DNA of 17,683 bases from Candidatus Falkowiibacteriota bacterium (GCA_017610485.1 JAFCBY010000007.1:1-17683), one strand, 5' to 3'; shown: positions 7,339-14,821, numbered from the stretch's first letter. Translations and numbers: made by a program. The notes: generated by a model not told the origin, from the sequence alone.

Positions 7339-10300
7339 TTCTCCCACGACCAGTAGTCCAGGACATAAAGATAGGTTTTTGGAATTGCACAGTGCACAAT
7401 TTCCCGGTTGTTTTCACTGCATTCCACTATTGGATTTTGGTCCTTGTTGAGCCAGATGCAAAGGTAGCCGCTTGCAGACAGGTTAACCGTTTCATCCGTC
7501 GTTGTGCTCGGCCCTGCATCTACTCCAAAGGCTGCATCCAAAATCCTGCCAACCAGATGTTCCGAACCAACGCTGTCAAGTGGAACTTCGCAGGCTTCCA
7601 AAGCGCTGTCTCCCCTAAAGAATTCAACAGTGGGATCTATTTGCCCCAAGTCAACGTCGTCAACATAGCCAATGTTTGAAACAGAATAGTTCAAAGTGGT
7701 GTCATCATCTCCATAAAACAAACCCTCTGTAAAATCAACTGTAAGGTCGTTGTAGTAGAATTCCGCTTCAGCACTGAATTTTTCCGGCCAGTAGACAGAA
7801 TACTGGTTAACGTCCCCCACACTAAATTCAATCACTGTATTTTCAGGGGGGAACACGGCGTTTGTGTCTGAAGAAAAGTCATCGCCGCAGCCAGAGTAAT
7901 CACAGGCAATGGTCATATCAAAGCTGGCTGTCCACGGACTTCTAATATTCACCCCCAAATATCTCAGCGTTGTCCCATCCCAGTTTCCAGGCCCGGGCTC
8001 GGGGTTAAAGTTGCTTAACCCGACTCCGCCTGCAAACTGCTCGAATTCCATTATAATATTGGTTTTGTCGCCATCCGGCATCAGGCCAATCAATGAGGCA
8101 ATATCTTGGGAAATTATTTCATAAATCTCACTCAAGCTTTCGGGGTCTGAAATATTGTGGTATGTCCCGCAGTCGTCTCCCCCAAAGCCGTCCGGGCAGT
8201 AAGCGTTTTCAGTTATCCACTGCATCTGATCTTCGTCGACATCTCCTCCAAAGCCGATTGTAAAGATATACACTTGGTTGTCCCTTGCTCTTGGGAAAAC
8301 CTCTGGTTTAACATAATAATCAAAATTTTGCGAGCTTTGCCCGTCAGCAAGCATGATTACAAACTGCACCGCGTCCGCGCCTTGATTGGCTTCCAATTCG
8401 TCAAGCGCTTCCCTTATCCCAAGGTACATGGGAGTGCCTCCGTCTGCCATAATCGTGCCTATTTGGGTGTTTATGGTTAACTTGTTTGCAAAAGTTGCTA
8501 CAAGCAGCGGGCTATTCAATGTGGAAGTGCTGCCGCCATAGCTTGCAACGCCGAGCTGGTCATCCGGGGCATTCCAGTCTTCAAACAGGATAAAGTCTTC
8601 TGCCGCTGCCCTTGAAATGTTTATTTTTGGGCCAAGCACCTTGTGCATTGTCACCAGCCCATAACTTGTATTTATTATGTAGGCAAACTTTGCCCCAACG
8701 GCAAGCCTGCCAAAGGTTCCGTATGGAAAGTAGAATGTATTAGACAGAGCGGCATTTGGCGGATCACTTATGTCAACGAGCCTAACCCCATTTTCTGTTG
8801 CCCCGCTTCCAGTGTCGTTGGCGGTCACATATGCCGTTGTCCCGTCAACATACACGTCCTGCGCATCTCCCAAAGTGCTTAGGCTTGTTGAGATAGAAGG
8901 ACTTGACTTGTTTTGCACGTTTACAACGTGAAGGCTGGTGTCGTCCTCAATTACATAGGCGTAGTTTCCTGAAACAGCGACGCTTATTGCATCGTCTATG
9001 GCAAGAAAGCCTTCGTATGCAGGGTTTGACGGGTCTGACACATCCACAATCCAGAGGCCGTCATAGCTGTCCCCATTGTTGTCCGTCACATAGGCATAAT
9101 TGCCTGACACTGCAATGTCATTTCCCTGTATGCCCCCGCTGCCAGTGTCGTGCAGGCTGCCTTCAACATGCCAATTGCTTGGGTTTGTGTCGGCCCTGTC
9201 TATTATAACAATGCCGCCAGGGCTTTCCCCTTCGTAGTAAATCTTGAATCCAGCATCCTCATACTCTGCCTGGTTTGCTGGCTGCCTTGCGGTGCAAGCA
9301 TTTGCCGAAGTGCATTCCCAGAGGGTTCCGTCAGAATACTGGTCTTCTGCATGGCTTACGGTGCCCCAGACAAAATAGTTATCTGAGTCAAGGCCGGTTG
9401 TTGTAATCGCAATATAATATGTGTTTCCGGCAGTAATGCTGATTCCTTGCCCTGGAAAGTCCACAGAAACCCATCCCAAGGTTTGCGGTATGTCGGCATC
9501 ATCAATTACCACTGTTCCGTTTGTCAGGTCGCTTCCATTTATAGTTGACCTGACATGCACTGTAATGTCCGAAGTCGGGCTGCCTGTTTTGGCCAGTGGA
9601 AGGAATGCCTCGGTTATGAGGCTTATGCTTGGCTGGAATGACTGGGCTGCCCAGCTTTCACTTGCATCCTTTCCTATATGTGCTTCGCCTTCAAGTTGGG
9701 GTATTGGCGTGTCCTCAGACCACTGTGTTGAGCCAATGGCTGAACCATCGTCGCCTGCCGGCCCCAAATCTGTGAAATCACCGTTGAGGTTGAAGTAGGA
9801 GACAAGCCCTGTTTCGTTTCCCACCAGCTCATGCATATAATCACTTTGGATTTCTGACAGGCTTCTGTATGTATCAAAATACCTCAGTTCCTCTCCCTTT
9901 CCGTCTACCGCTTCACCATATCCTGAACCCGATCTCATAAACCAGTTTCCATTGTCTATGCCTTCGTCTGAAACACTGTAAACCCAGTTATTGTTAGAGC
10001 CAAATTGTTCAGGCAGGCTGTCTTCATCCCCAACATAGAGCCTTAGCTGGTTTGTGCTTTCATTCCAGGCGACGGCGACAAAGTACCATTTGTCTGTCTC
10101 TGTCAAAGGGTCTGAAACACTGATAGTGCTGCTTCCCCCACTGTAATAGCCCCAGTCTAAAATCAAATTGCCACTGCTGTACCTTATTTCCATGTCGTTG
10201 TGCTGCCCCCAGTACCTGTCGCTACTGCTTATGGTGTCTCTTTTGACCCAAAAGGAAATAGTTCCTTCTGTGCTGCCCCAGTCAACATTGCCGTTTCCCA

Positions 10301-12449
10301 CTTCCATATATCCCCCTGTGGCATCAATTGAGTGCTCGTCTATTACTGCTGGATTCCCAAGTGGGGTCTCAGGGCTCCAGCCGGTTGACCCTGAGGCCGA
10401 GGCAGCGCTTCCAGCCGGCCCCAAATCGGTAAAGTCGCCATCCAGCCTGTAGTAGGAGACAAGGTCTGTTTCGTTTCCCACCAGTTCCTGCTTGTAGTCG
10501 CTTTGGATGTCTGCCAGGCTTCTGTCAATATCATAGTATCTCAGTTCCTCCCCCCTTCCGTCAACAGGCGACCCATACCCCGATCCAGACCTCATAAAGC
10601 TGTTTATTTCGTCCACATCCCTTGATGTAACATTCCTTGTCCAATTATTGTTGTGCGCCCTCTCGGTTGGCTGATTGTCCTCATCGCCAACATAGAGATA
10701 GAGGTCATCACTGTCCTGATTCCACACAACGGCAATAAAATACCATTTGCCGGTTTGCGGGACAGGGTCAGAAATCCTTATAGTGCTATAGCTGCTGCCG
10801 CTGCTAACCCCCCAGTCCAAGGCAATATCACCAGATGAGTAGCGAATCTCCATATAATTGTGCTGGCCCCAAAACCTGTCGCTATCGCTTGTAGCATCCC
10901 TCTTGACCCAAAATGAAATCGTTCCCTTTGTGCTTCCCCAGTCTATCTGGTTTGAACCAGAGTCGCCAATGTTCATATAGCCGCCTGTGGCGTCAAGCGA
11001 GTTTTCGTCCAGTGCTCCAGCTTCCTCTGAAAGGCCTGTTACCTTTGCGGTCTCGTCAAGTATTTTTGTTACCGGCGTCATTCCATTGGCCGCAATGTAA
11101 ATATTGGTCCCCTGGCCTGCGACGCCCTCCGCAGTGGTAATGTCCCCTATTGTCCTGACCAGGCCCATCGTGTTCTTGTCCAGCACGGTCAAGCCCACAA
11201 AGTCATCGGCAACAAAGACATAATTGTTATCGACGTAGAGGCCGCGGGCATCTTCGATGCCTGTACTAAGCCCGCTGTAGGCCACGCCGCCACTCTCCAC
11301 GTTCACATCAATTTTGTAAACATCGCTGCTTGTGCCAAGGTATGCTGTGTTGGTGTCGCTGTCCGCAAAGACACTCCTCTCGGTCCCGCTTGCTCCATCG
11401 TAGTAATCAAGCCAACTCATGCTCCCGCTCCTGTCCATTAAGAGCATTATGTCCACTGGGGTTTCCCGCCCCCCAACCGCGGCTGAAACAGTAAGGCTTG
11501 CAGTGCTTGCCTGGCCACATTGCACTGGCTCTGGGCTTAGGCCTGAGTCAAAAACAAAGCATGGCCCGCCAACTATTGCAAACGGACTGTTTGCATCAGG
11601 GCTCCAAAGCGAACCGTCACTTACGCTTGCACTGCACTTCCACCTGTTTGTATCATCGGCTGTCTCCAGTGGAACAGTTTGCCCTGTCTCCGTGGTCAAA
11701 ACCCATTTGTCGCCAGGAGCCCCTGCATCATACTCATACCAGGTGAACTCCACATCTATTTCCGGATTACCGTCCGCGTCAAAATATTCATAGCAGCACC
11801 TCATGGTATCAGTGGTTTCTGGGCAGGGATTTACTTTGCCAGGGCAGCCTCCCCCTGTTGTAATGTTAACATCCTTTGCTTCAGGTGCCTGATTTCCTTG
11901 CAGGTACAATGCAAACCAGTCACTTTCATAGCCAAGCAGGCCTCCTGCAATATAGCACTCGCCTGGCTCCTTTTTAATAAACAGCTTTCTTCCATGGAAA
12001 ATTTCCGCCTCCTGCGGTATCAGGTCGCCGATCCCAAACAATGTTTTGGGATTGGCCTCGGCATCGGGGTAAGGGTCTGGAAAGCAGTCATCAAATGTCT
12101 GGTTGCCACGGCAAACGCTTAAGGGGTCATCAAGGTTTGAAGTGTACTGGAGCATTTCCAGTCTGAAGCCAATGCTTCCTGGCAAAAGCCCATTGAGCTT
12201 GTCTTCAATCGGCAGGGCGTTTCCGTCCTCAATTGACCTCATTATAAAACCAGTGTTGTCCATTGCAGCAATCGCGTCATCAACCATTTGGTTTATCATT
12301 ACCTCAGGCTGGACAATCTGGACTTCGCTCACCGGTTCTAACGAAACAAAGACAACCAATCCCAAAAAAAGCATCATTGCGAGCAATGCATCTATTGAGA
12401 GAGCAATCCCCCTTTTACCTGGGATAGTAAATCGCAAAATCAAGGGCAA
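7335..12449 (-). CDS. Giant VWA protein A with nested propeller and LamG domains
   Basis: 1704 residues. TTG at 12449 directly abuts GGAGGGGG; TTG at 12443 has better spacing and is equally plausible. Order: class III-like signal anchor KRGIALSIDALLA (~12-38); N-terminal domain shared with giant B (~40-185); Ig-like Cys-containing domain (~187-295); VWA start with MIDAS motif DRSGS (D339); first part of a beta-propeller (~358-470); LamG 1 (~475-690); LamG 2 (~703-905); domain starting SWAAQSFQP, resembling bacterial choice-of-anchor/carbohydrate-binding modules (~920-1072); rest of the propeller, with repeated SGNYAYV and LWIVDVSDPSNPA motifs of the LVIVP type (~1076-1270); VWA resumption with T1339 and D1369 completing the metal site; C-terminal region with a CARDB-like segment (~1555-1690). 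It overlaps P3a by 35 bases and P5 by four. An adhesive pilus-tip or surface role is inferred. Confidence 0.93.
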   Translation of the reverse strand: MPLILRFTIPGKRGIALSIDALLAMMLFLGLVVFVSLEPVSEVQIVQPEVMINQMVDDAIAAMDNTGFIMRSIEDGNALPIEDKLNGLLPGSIGFRLEMLQYTSNLDDPLSVCRGNQTFDDCFPDPYPDAEANPKTLFGIGDLIPQEAEIFHGRKLFIKKEPGECYIAGGLLGYESDWFALYLQGNQAPEAKDVNITTGGGCPGKVNPCPETTDTMRCCYEYFDADGNPEIDVEFTWYEYDAGAPGDKWVLTTETGQTVPLETADDTNRWKCSASVSDGSLWSPDANSPFAIVGGPCFVFDSGLSPEPVQCGQASTASLTVSAAVGGRETPVDIMLLMDRSGSMSWLDYYDGASGTERSVFADSDTNTAYLGTSSDVYKIDVNVESGGVAYSGLSTGIEDARGLYVDNNYVFVADDFVGLTVLDKNTMGLVRTIGDITTAEGVAGQGTNIYIAANGMTPVTKILDETAKVTGLSEEAGALDENSLDATGGYMNIGDSGSNQIDWGSTKGTISFWVKRDATSDSDRFWGQHNYMEIRYSSGDIALDWGVSSGSSYSTIRISDPVPQTGKWYFIAVVWNQDSDDLYLYVGDEDNQPTERAHNNNWTRNVTSRDVDEINSFMRSGSGYGSPVDGRGEELRYYDIDRSLADIQSDYKQELVGNETDLVSYYRLDGDFTDLGPAGSAASASGSTGWSPETPLGNPAVIDEHSIDATGGYMEVGNGNVDWGSTEGTISFWVKRDTISSSDRYWGQHNDMEIRYSSGNLILDWGYYSGGSSTISVSDPLTETDKWYFVAVAWNESTNQLRLYVGDEDSLPEQFGSNNNWVYSVSDEGIDNGNWFMRSGSGYGEAVDGKGEELRYFDTYRSLSEIQSDYMHELVGNETGLVSYFNLNGDFTDLGPAGDDGSAIGSTQWSEDTPIPQLEGEAHIGKDASESWAAQSFQPSISLITEAFLPLAKTGSPTSDITVHVRSTINGSDLTNGTVVIDDADIPQTLGWVSVDFPGQGISITAGNTYYIAITTTGLDSDNYFVWGTVSHAEDQYSDGTLWECTSANACTARQPANQAEYEDAGFKIYYEGESPGGIVIIDRADTNPSNWHVEGSLHDTGSGGIQGNDIAVSGNYAYVTDNNGDSYDGLWIVDVSDPSNPAYEGFLAIDDAISVAVSGNYAYVIEDDTSLHVVNVQNKSSPSISTSLSTLGDAQDVYVDGTTAYVTANDTGSGATENGVRLVDISDPPNAALSNTFYFPYGTFGRLAVGAKFAYIINTSYGLVTMHKVLGPKINISRAAAEDFILFEDWNAPDDQLGVASYGGSTSTLNSPLLVATFANKLTINTQIGTIMADGGTPMYLGIREALDELEANQGADAVQFVIMLADGQSSQNFDYYVKPEVFPRARDNQVYIFTIGFGGDVDEDQMQWITENAYCPDGFGGDDCGTYHNISDPESLSEIYEIISQDIASLIGLMPDGDKTNIIMEFEQFAGGVGLSNFNPEPGPGNWDGTTLRYLGVNIRSPWTASFDMTIACDYSGCGDDFSSDTNAVFPPENTVIEFSVGDVNQYSVYWPEKFSAEAEFYYNDLTVDFTEGLFYGDDDTTLNYSVSNIGYVDDVDLGQIDPTVEFFRGDSALEACEVPLDSVGSEHLVGRILDAAFGVDAGPSTTTDETVNLSASGYLCIWLNKDQNPIVECSENNREIVHCAIPKTYLYVLDYWSWEK
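8616..11414 (-). other. Cargo segment inserted in the VWA domain of giant A
   Basis: This is giant A residues ~346-1278, lying between DRSGSMS and the resumed VWA helix SRAAAEDFILFEDW. It is made of two propeller pieces (about 11040-11378 and 8640-9224) flanking two LamG domains and one carbohydrate-binding-like module (about 9234-9692). All of it is in frame. Boundaries are estimated by eye. Confidence 0.75.
9735..11027 (-). repeat. Tandem LamG duplication in giant A
   Basis: Two units at about 10380-11027 and 9735-10343 with a period of 223 residues (669 bases). Shared segments include SLDATGGYM/SIDATGGYM, WGST-GTISFWVKRD, WGQHN-MEIRYSSG, FMRSGSGYG and GEELRY. DNA similarity is high enough that the duplication is visible at nucleotide level. 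Each unit ends in ELVGNET--LVSY, a strand that normally opens a LamG. Confidence 0.85.
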
Positions 12450-12945
12450 CCCCCTCCTCGCTAAGGCTAACTATTCTCTTCACACTAACAGCCCGCATTT
12501 CATTCCACCTGCTATCGTTAGGCACGCCTGTTTCGTGCATAACAATTCCTTCAGAATCGCTTACCTTGAAATAATAGTCATAACCGATTAATAATAGTCC
12601 CTTTACCTTGTTGTAGTCACTGCTCCCATAAGTCTGACCCCATTCAAGAAGCTTGGAAAGCTTCTTGTTTTCAAGGACACGGTCCCTTTTGGCCAGTCCA
12701 ATTATTGTGACCGAGTCAATGTCCAGTTGATACCAGTCATCAGGCTCGCCACCTGTTCTCACAAGCATGTCCGCTGTCCGGGAGGCAGTATTGTTTAAGG
12801 CATTCAAAATGCTTTCGTCTGAAGCAAGCTTGCCGCTGCTCTCAATCAGCAGCATTGAGGCATTCAGCAAAAACAAAAAAATCAGGATTGCAAAAAGAAA
12901 ATCTATGGCCATCCCCTGGCCCCTCTCAGAAAAACTCAGCTGCAT
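12415..12945 (-). CDS. Pilin-like protein P3a, without LamG insert
   Basis: 176 residues. The ATG at 12945 overlaps the end of P2a by ten bases, with GTGGGG just upstream as a weak ribosome site. ERGQGMAIDFLFA and a hydrophobic helix (~8-32) form a class III-like signal with Asp. The soluble part contains GGEPDDW, IIGLAKRDRVLE and LLLIGYDYYFKV, all shared with P3b, but P3a runs straight from EWGQTYGSSD (to ~110) to the LLLIG stretch with no LamG between. It is therefore the unoccupied form. The gene end overlaps the giant A start by 35 bases, implying coupled translation. Confidence 0.9.
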   Translation of the reverse strand: MQLSFSERGQGMAIDFLFAILIFLFLLNASMLLIESSGKLASDESILNALNNTASRTADMLVRTGGEPDDWYQLDIDSVTIIGLAKRDRVLENKKLSKLLEWGQTYGSSDYNKVKGLLLIGYDYYFKVSDSEGIVMHETGVPNDSRWNEMRAVSVKRIVSLSEEGVALDFAIYYPR

Positions 12946-13382
12946 TGCCCCACACTCACAACAATTTCGTCTATTCCTTTCTCAAAACACCACTCCCCTT
13001 TTGTCAAACCAATTTCATCCAGGTCTTCGAGGGCGCCATAGCTGACTTTGCCGATGTAAAAGCAGCTAACAGGGCCAATAGAAATATTGCCTGGTTTGCC
13101 TTCAACCCTCAAAAGAGTTGCGTCATAATCAAGATGCAGGGTTTCACTTGTAATCCCCCTGTTGCTGTAAAGCCTTGCAATGCTGGAATTCATCCCATCG
13201 CACTGAATATTGCTTTGGTTAAACACAAGCATTTCCTGCGTCTGGGCATTCCTGTTGTAGGTTGCAACAAGAACAAGCAGCAGCAAGACAGTCATTACAA
13301 CTGCAATGCTCATAATTTCAATGAATGTCTGGCCTTTTTGGGCAGTCGAAATGCCTGGCCCAAACCATTGTAATCCAAGCAT
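12936..13382 (-). CDS. Pilin-like protein P2a with class III signal
   Basis: 148 residues from an ATG one base after the P1a stop, with GAGGG six bases upstream. The signal QKGQTFIEIM has G before Q and Glu at +5, then a hydrophobic helix (~24-42). Cysteines at SNIQC and VSCFYIG align with those of P2b, and a third pair (WC and the terminal QC) sits near the C-terminus. A minor-pilin role is inferred. It overlaps P3a by ten bases. Confidence 0.9.
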   Translation of the reverse strand: MLGLQWFGPGISTAQKGQTFIEIMSIAVVMTVLLLLVLVATYNRNAQTQEMLVFNQSNIQCDGMNSSIARLYSNRGITSETLHLDYDATLLRVEGKPGNISIGPVSCFYIGKVSYGALEDLDEIGLTKGEWCFEKGIDEIVVSVGQCS

Positions 13383-13383
13383 G

Positions 13384-13899
13384 TTAGACCCTCTTCAAGC
13401 AGATTTTTTCACCGCACCAGAAAACCTTTACTCTGTAAAAACCCTGATCTGAAGGAAACACATATGCCGGGACATCGTCAAAATCCATTTCAATCTCTGC
13501 CTTTACAGGCCGCCTAACGGTTGCAGTTCCTCCAATAAGCTCAAGCTGCATTTCAACGGCCCCGAAATCAGCTCCACCACGCCCATCAAGATCACAGTTG
13601 TTTTCCCCCACATTATCGTGTGTATGGAAGCCATCATTGCACACGGTGATGTCCTGAATTGAATCCAGGACAATGCTTGTGGGCAGCTCCACCTCAACAA
13701 ACTGGTTGTTGTCAGGGCCAAAAGCATAAACGAGGTTTGCCTTGTTGGCCATTTTGTCCAAGACAGTGCCTGCCTTGCTTAGCCTAATGTTCTCGCCACT
13801 TGTAGAATAGCTGTAGGCAAAAATAATGCTGACAATGACAAGAATTACACCGGTAACTATGAGGTACTCCGTGGCAATCTGCGCCCTTTTCCAAAACAT
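13384..13899 (-). CDS. Pilin-like protein P1a, first gene of cassette A
   Basis: 171 residues from the ATG at 13899. A longer frame to 14007 exists, but its extra 36 residues would cover the promoter and the divergent gene start, and they destroy the normal short class III signal. MFWKRAQIATEYL is a textbook signal: basic residues, A, Q at +1 and Glu at +5, then a hydrophobic helix (~6-30). A TATA-like TTTATTTA lies 22-29 bases before the ATG and there is no SD, so the mRNA is probably leaderless. The body resembles P1b (FG-VEMQLELIGGTATVRRP, and a CLKRV end), with extra Cys and His residues in the middle (CNDGFHTHDN). It is probably one transcript with P2a, P3a, giant A and P5. Confidence 0.9.
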   Translation of the reverse strand: MFWKRAQIATEYLIVTGVILVIVSIIFAYSYSTSGENIRLSKAGTVLDKMANKANLVYAFGPDNNQFVEVELPTSIVLDSIQDITVCNDGFHTHDNVGENNCDLDGRGGADFGAVEMQLELIGGTATVRRPVKAEIEMDFDDVPAYVFPSDQGFYRVKVFWCGEKICLKRV

Positions 13900-13920
13900 G
13901 CTATATAGTATCATATCTCT

Positions 13921-13928
13921 TAAATAAA
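13921..13928 (-). promoter_or_regulatory. TATA-like box for the cassette A operon
   Basis: TTTATTTA on the minus strand, 22-29 bases before the P1a ATG at 13899. This is the spacing expected for leaderless archaeal transcripts and supports the short P1a start. Confidence 0.55.
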
Positions 13929-13984
13929 AGATTTTGCCCGCAGTCATCCAAACAAAAAACCCTGTTTTATTGCAAAAAAGCATC

Positions 13985-13994
13985 TTTTTTAAAG
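13985..13994 (+). promoter_or_regulatory. TATA-like box for the transglutaminase-fold gene
   Basis: TTTTTTAAAG, about 30-39 bases before the ATG at 14024, in the 124-base gap shared with the divergent cassette A operon. It would give a short leader of roughly 5-15 bases. Confidence 0.45.
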
Positions 13995-14023
13995 CAGTTT
14001 CAGACACTTATTCTAAACAAGTT

Positions 14024-14677
14024 ATGCCAGCCGAAGACGAAGATGCCTATTTTGAACAGGGGGAAGACCCTGCGCAAGCAATGCACACTGACCAGAGGGA
14101 AAAATTGTTACAGTGCAAGCTCTACAAAATACTGCTTGAAAAATATGCTGGCCTGATAAACGAAAAGGAGAGGCGGACAATAGGTGAAATAAAAATGCTT
14201 GTAAACTCCGAGGACTTAACAATCCAGTCCATCCTAACAGACTTCAAAAGCCCCGAATACAAGTTCCCAACCAGCTATCATGCAACCGCCGAAAAAGTGC
14301 TCCAATTCGTCCAAAAGGAAATAAACTACGTTGAGCCAGGCATAAACCTAAACTACTGGCTTTTCCCAAAAGAAATATTTGCCTCAAAAGTGGGAGACGA
14401 CGAAGACCTGGCAGTATTCCTGTGCTCACTCCTATTTGGCCTTGGGGACGAAACGGCAGCCGTAGTAATAGCAGAGCTGGACAGCCTGAGAACACACGCA
14501 TTTGTCGCAATAGAGTCAGGCCCCCAGTTCATCATTCTTGACCCCAGCCAAAAACACGAGTTCAAAGACTTCTCAGGCACAAAAGAGGAAACCCTCCAAA
14601 AATACAGCTTTAAAGGAGCAAAAATCAAGAGATTCCTCTACAAATTCAACCACACAAACTACGAGCAATTCATGTAG
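14024..14677 (+). CDS. Transglutaminase-fold protein lacking the catalytic Cys
   Basis: 217 residues from the ATG at 14024; a longer frame from 13934 would run through the TATA-like box, so the shorter start is preferred. The N-terminal half is charged and helical (~1-70). Residues ~112-175 follow the transglutaminase-like layout: P-E-F then VGDDEDLAVFLCSLLFGLG, then THAFVAIE with H158, then IILDPS with D173. The usual GDC-D nucleophile is Asp126 here, while the His and Asp positions are kept. No signal peptide is seen, so it is probably cytoplasmic. It is divergent from the pilin operon across a shared promoter region, but whether it acts with it is unknown. A non-catalytic binding or scaffolding role is inference. 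Confidence 0.75.
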   Translation: MPAEDEDAYFEQGEDPAQAMHTDQREKLLQCKLYKILLEKYAGLINEKERRTIGEIKMLVNSEDLTIQSILTDFKSPEYKFPTSYHATAEKVLQFVQKEINYVEPGINLNYWLFPKEIFASKVGDDEDLAVFLCSLLFGLGDETAAVVIAELDSLRTHAFVAIESGPQFIILDPSQKHEFKDFSGTKEETLQKYSFKGAKIKRFLYKFNHTNYEQFM

Positions 14678-14706
14678 AGCCGAGCAGCCGGCTAGGCTGA
14701 GCAAGA

Positions 14707-14735
14707 AGGCTATTTCCGCTTCGCTCCAATAGCCT
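14707..14735. repeat. 8-bp perfect inverted repeat, possible terminator
   Basis: AGGCTATT at 14707-14714 pairs exactly with AATAGCCT at 14728-14735 around a 13-base GC-rich loop. It lies 30 bases after the stop of the transglutaminase-fold gene. No T-run follows, so a classic terminator is not clear; an RNA processing or regulatory hairpin is equally possible. Confidence 0.5.
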
Positions 14736-14780
14736 GGCTTCGCAATTGTAATTCTCCGACCAAACTCCCCTTGCAAACCA

Positions 14781-14788
14781 TTAAATAT
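14781..14788 (+). promoter_or_regulatory. TATA-like box for pilin-like gene at 14822
   Basis: TTAAATAT centred about 36 bases before the ATG. The same TTAAATA element at the same distance precedes the related gene at 16945. No SD is seen before the ATG. Confidence 0.5.
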
Positions 14789-14821
14789 TGGCTTGCAATT
14801 ACTCTTAATTGGTTCTCTCCA

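Larger units (their letters stand above)
14678..14821 (+). other. Intergenic spacer with two inverted repeats
   Basis: No gene is visible in these 144 bases. It begins with a small CAGCC/GGCTG hairpin (14685-14699) and then a stronger 8-bp hairpin (14707-14735). It ends with a TATA-like TTAAATAT at 14781-14788, which serves the next gene. Confidence 0.6.

Noticed and set aside
11419..12122. Several overlapping plus-strand frames opposite giant A
   Set aside because: These are complements of a well-supported coding region and show no motif of their own.
1..13899. Calling the cassettes a bacterial Tad system
   Set aside because: Only the layout is similar. The signals are archaeal class III and no Tad assembly gene is present.
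13900..14007. N-terminal extension of P1a to 14007
   Set aside because: It would bury the class III signal 37 residues inside the protein and cover the TATA-like box and the divergent gene start.
13934..14023. N-terminal extension of the transglutaminase-fold gene
   Set aside because: It spans a TATA-like box and adds low-complexity sequence with no support.
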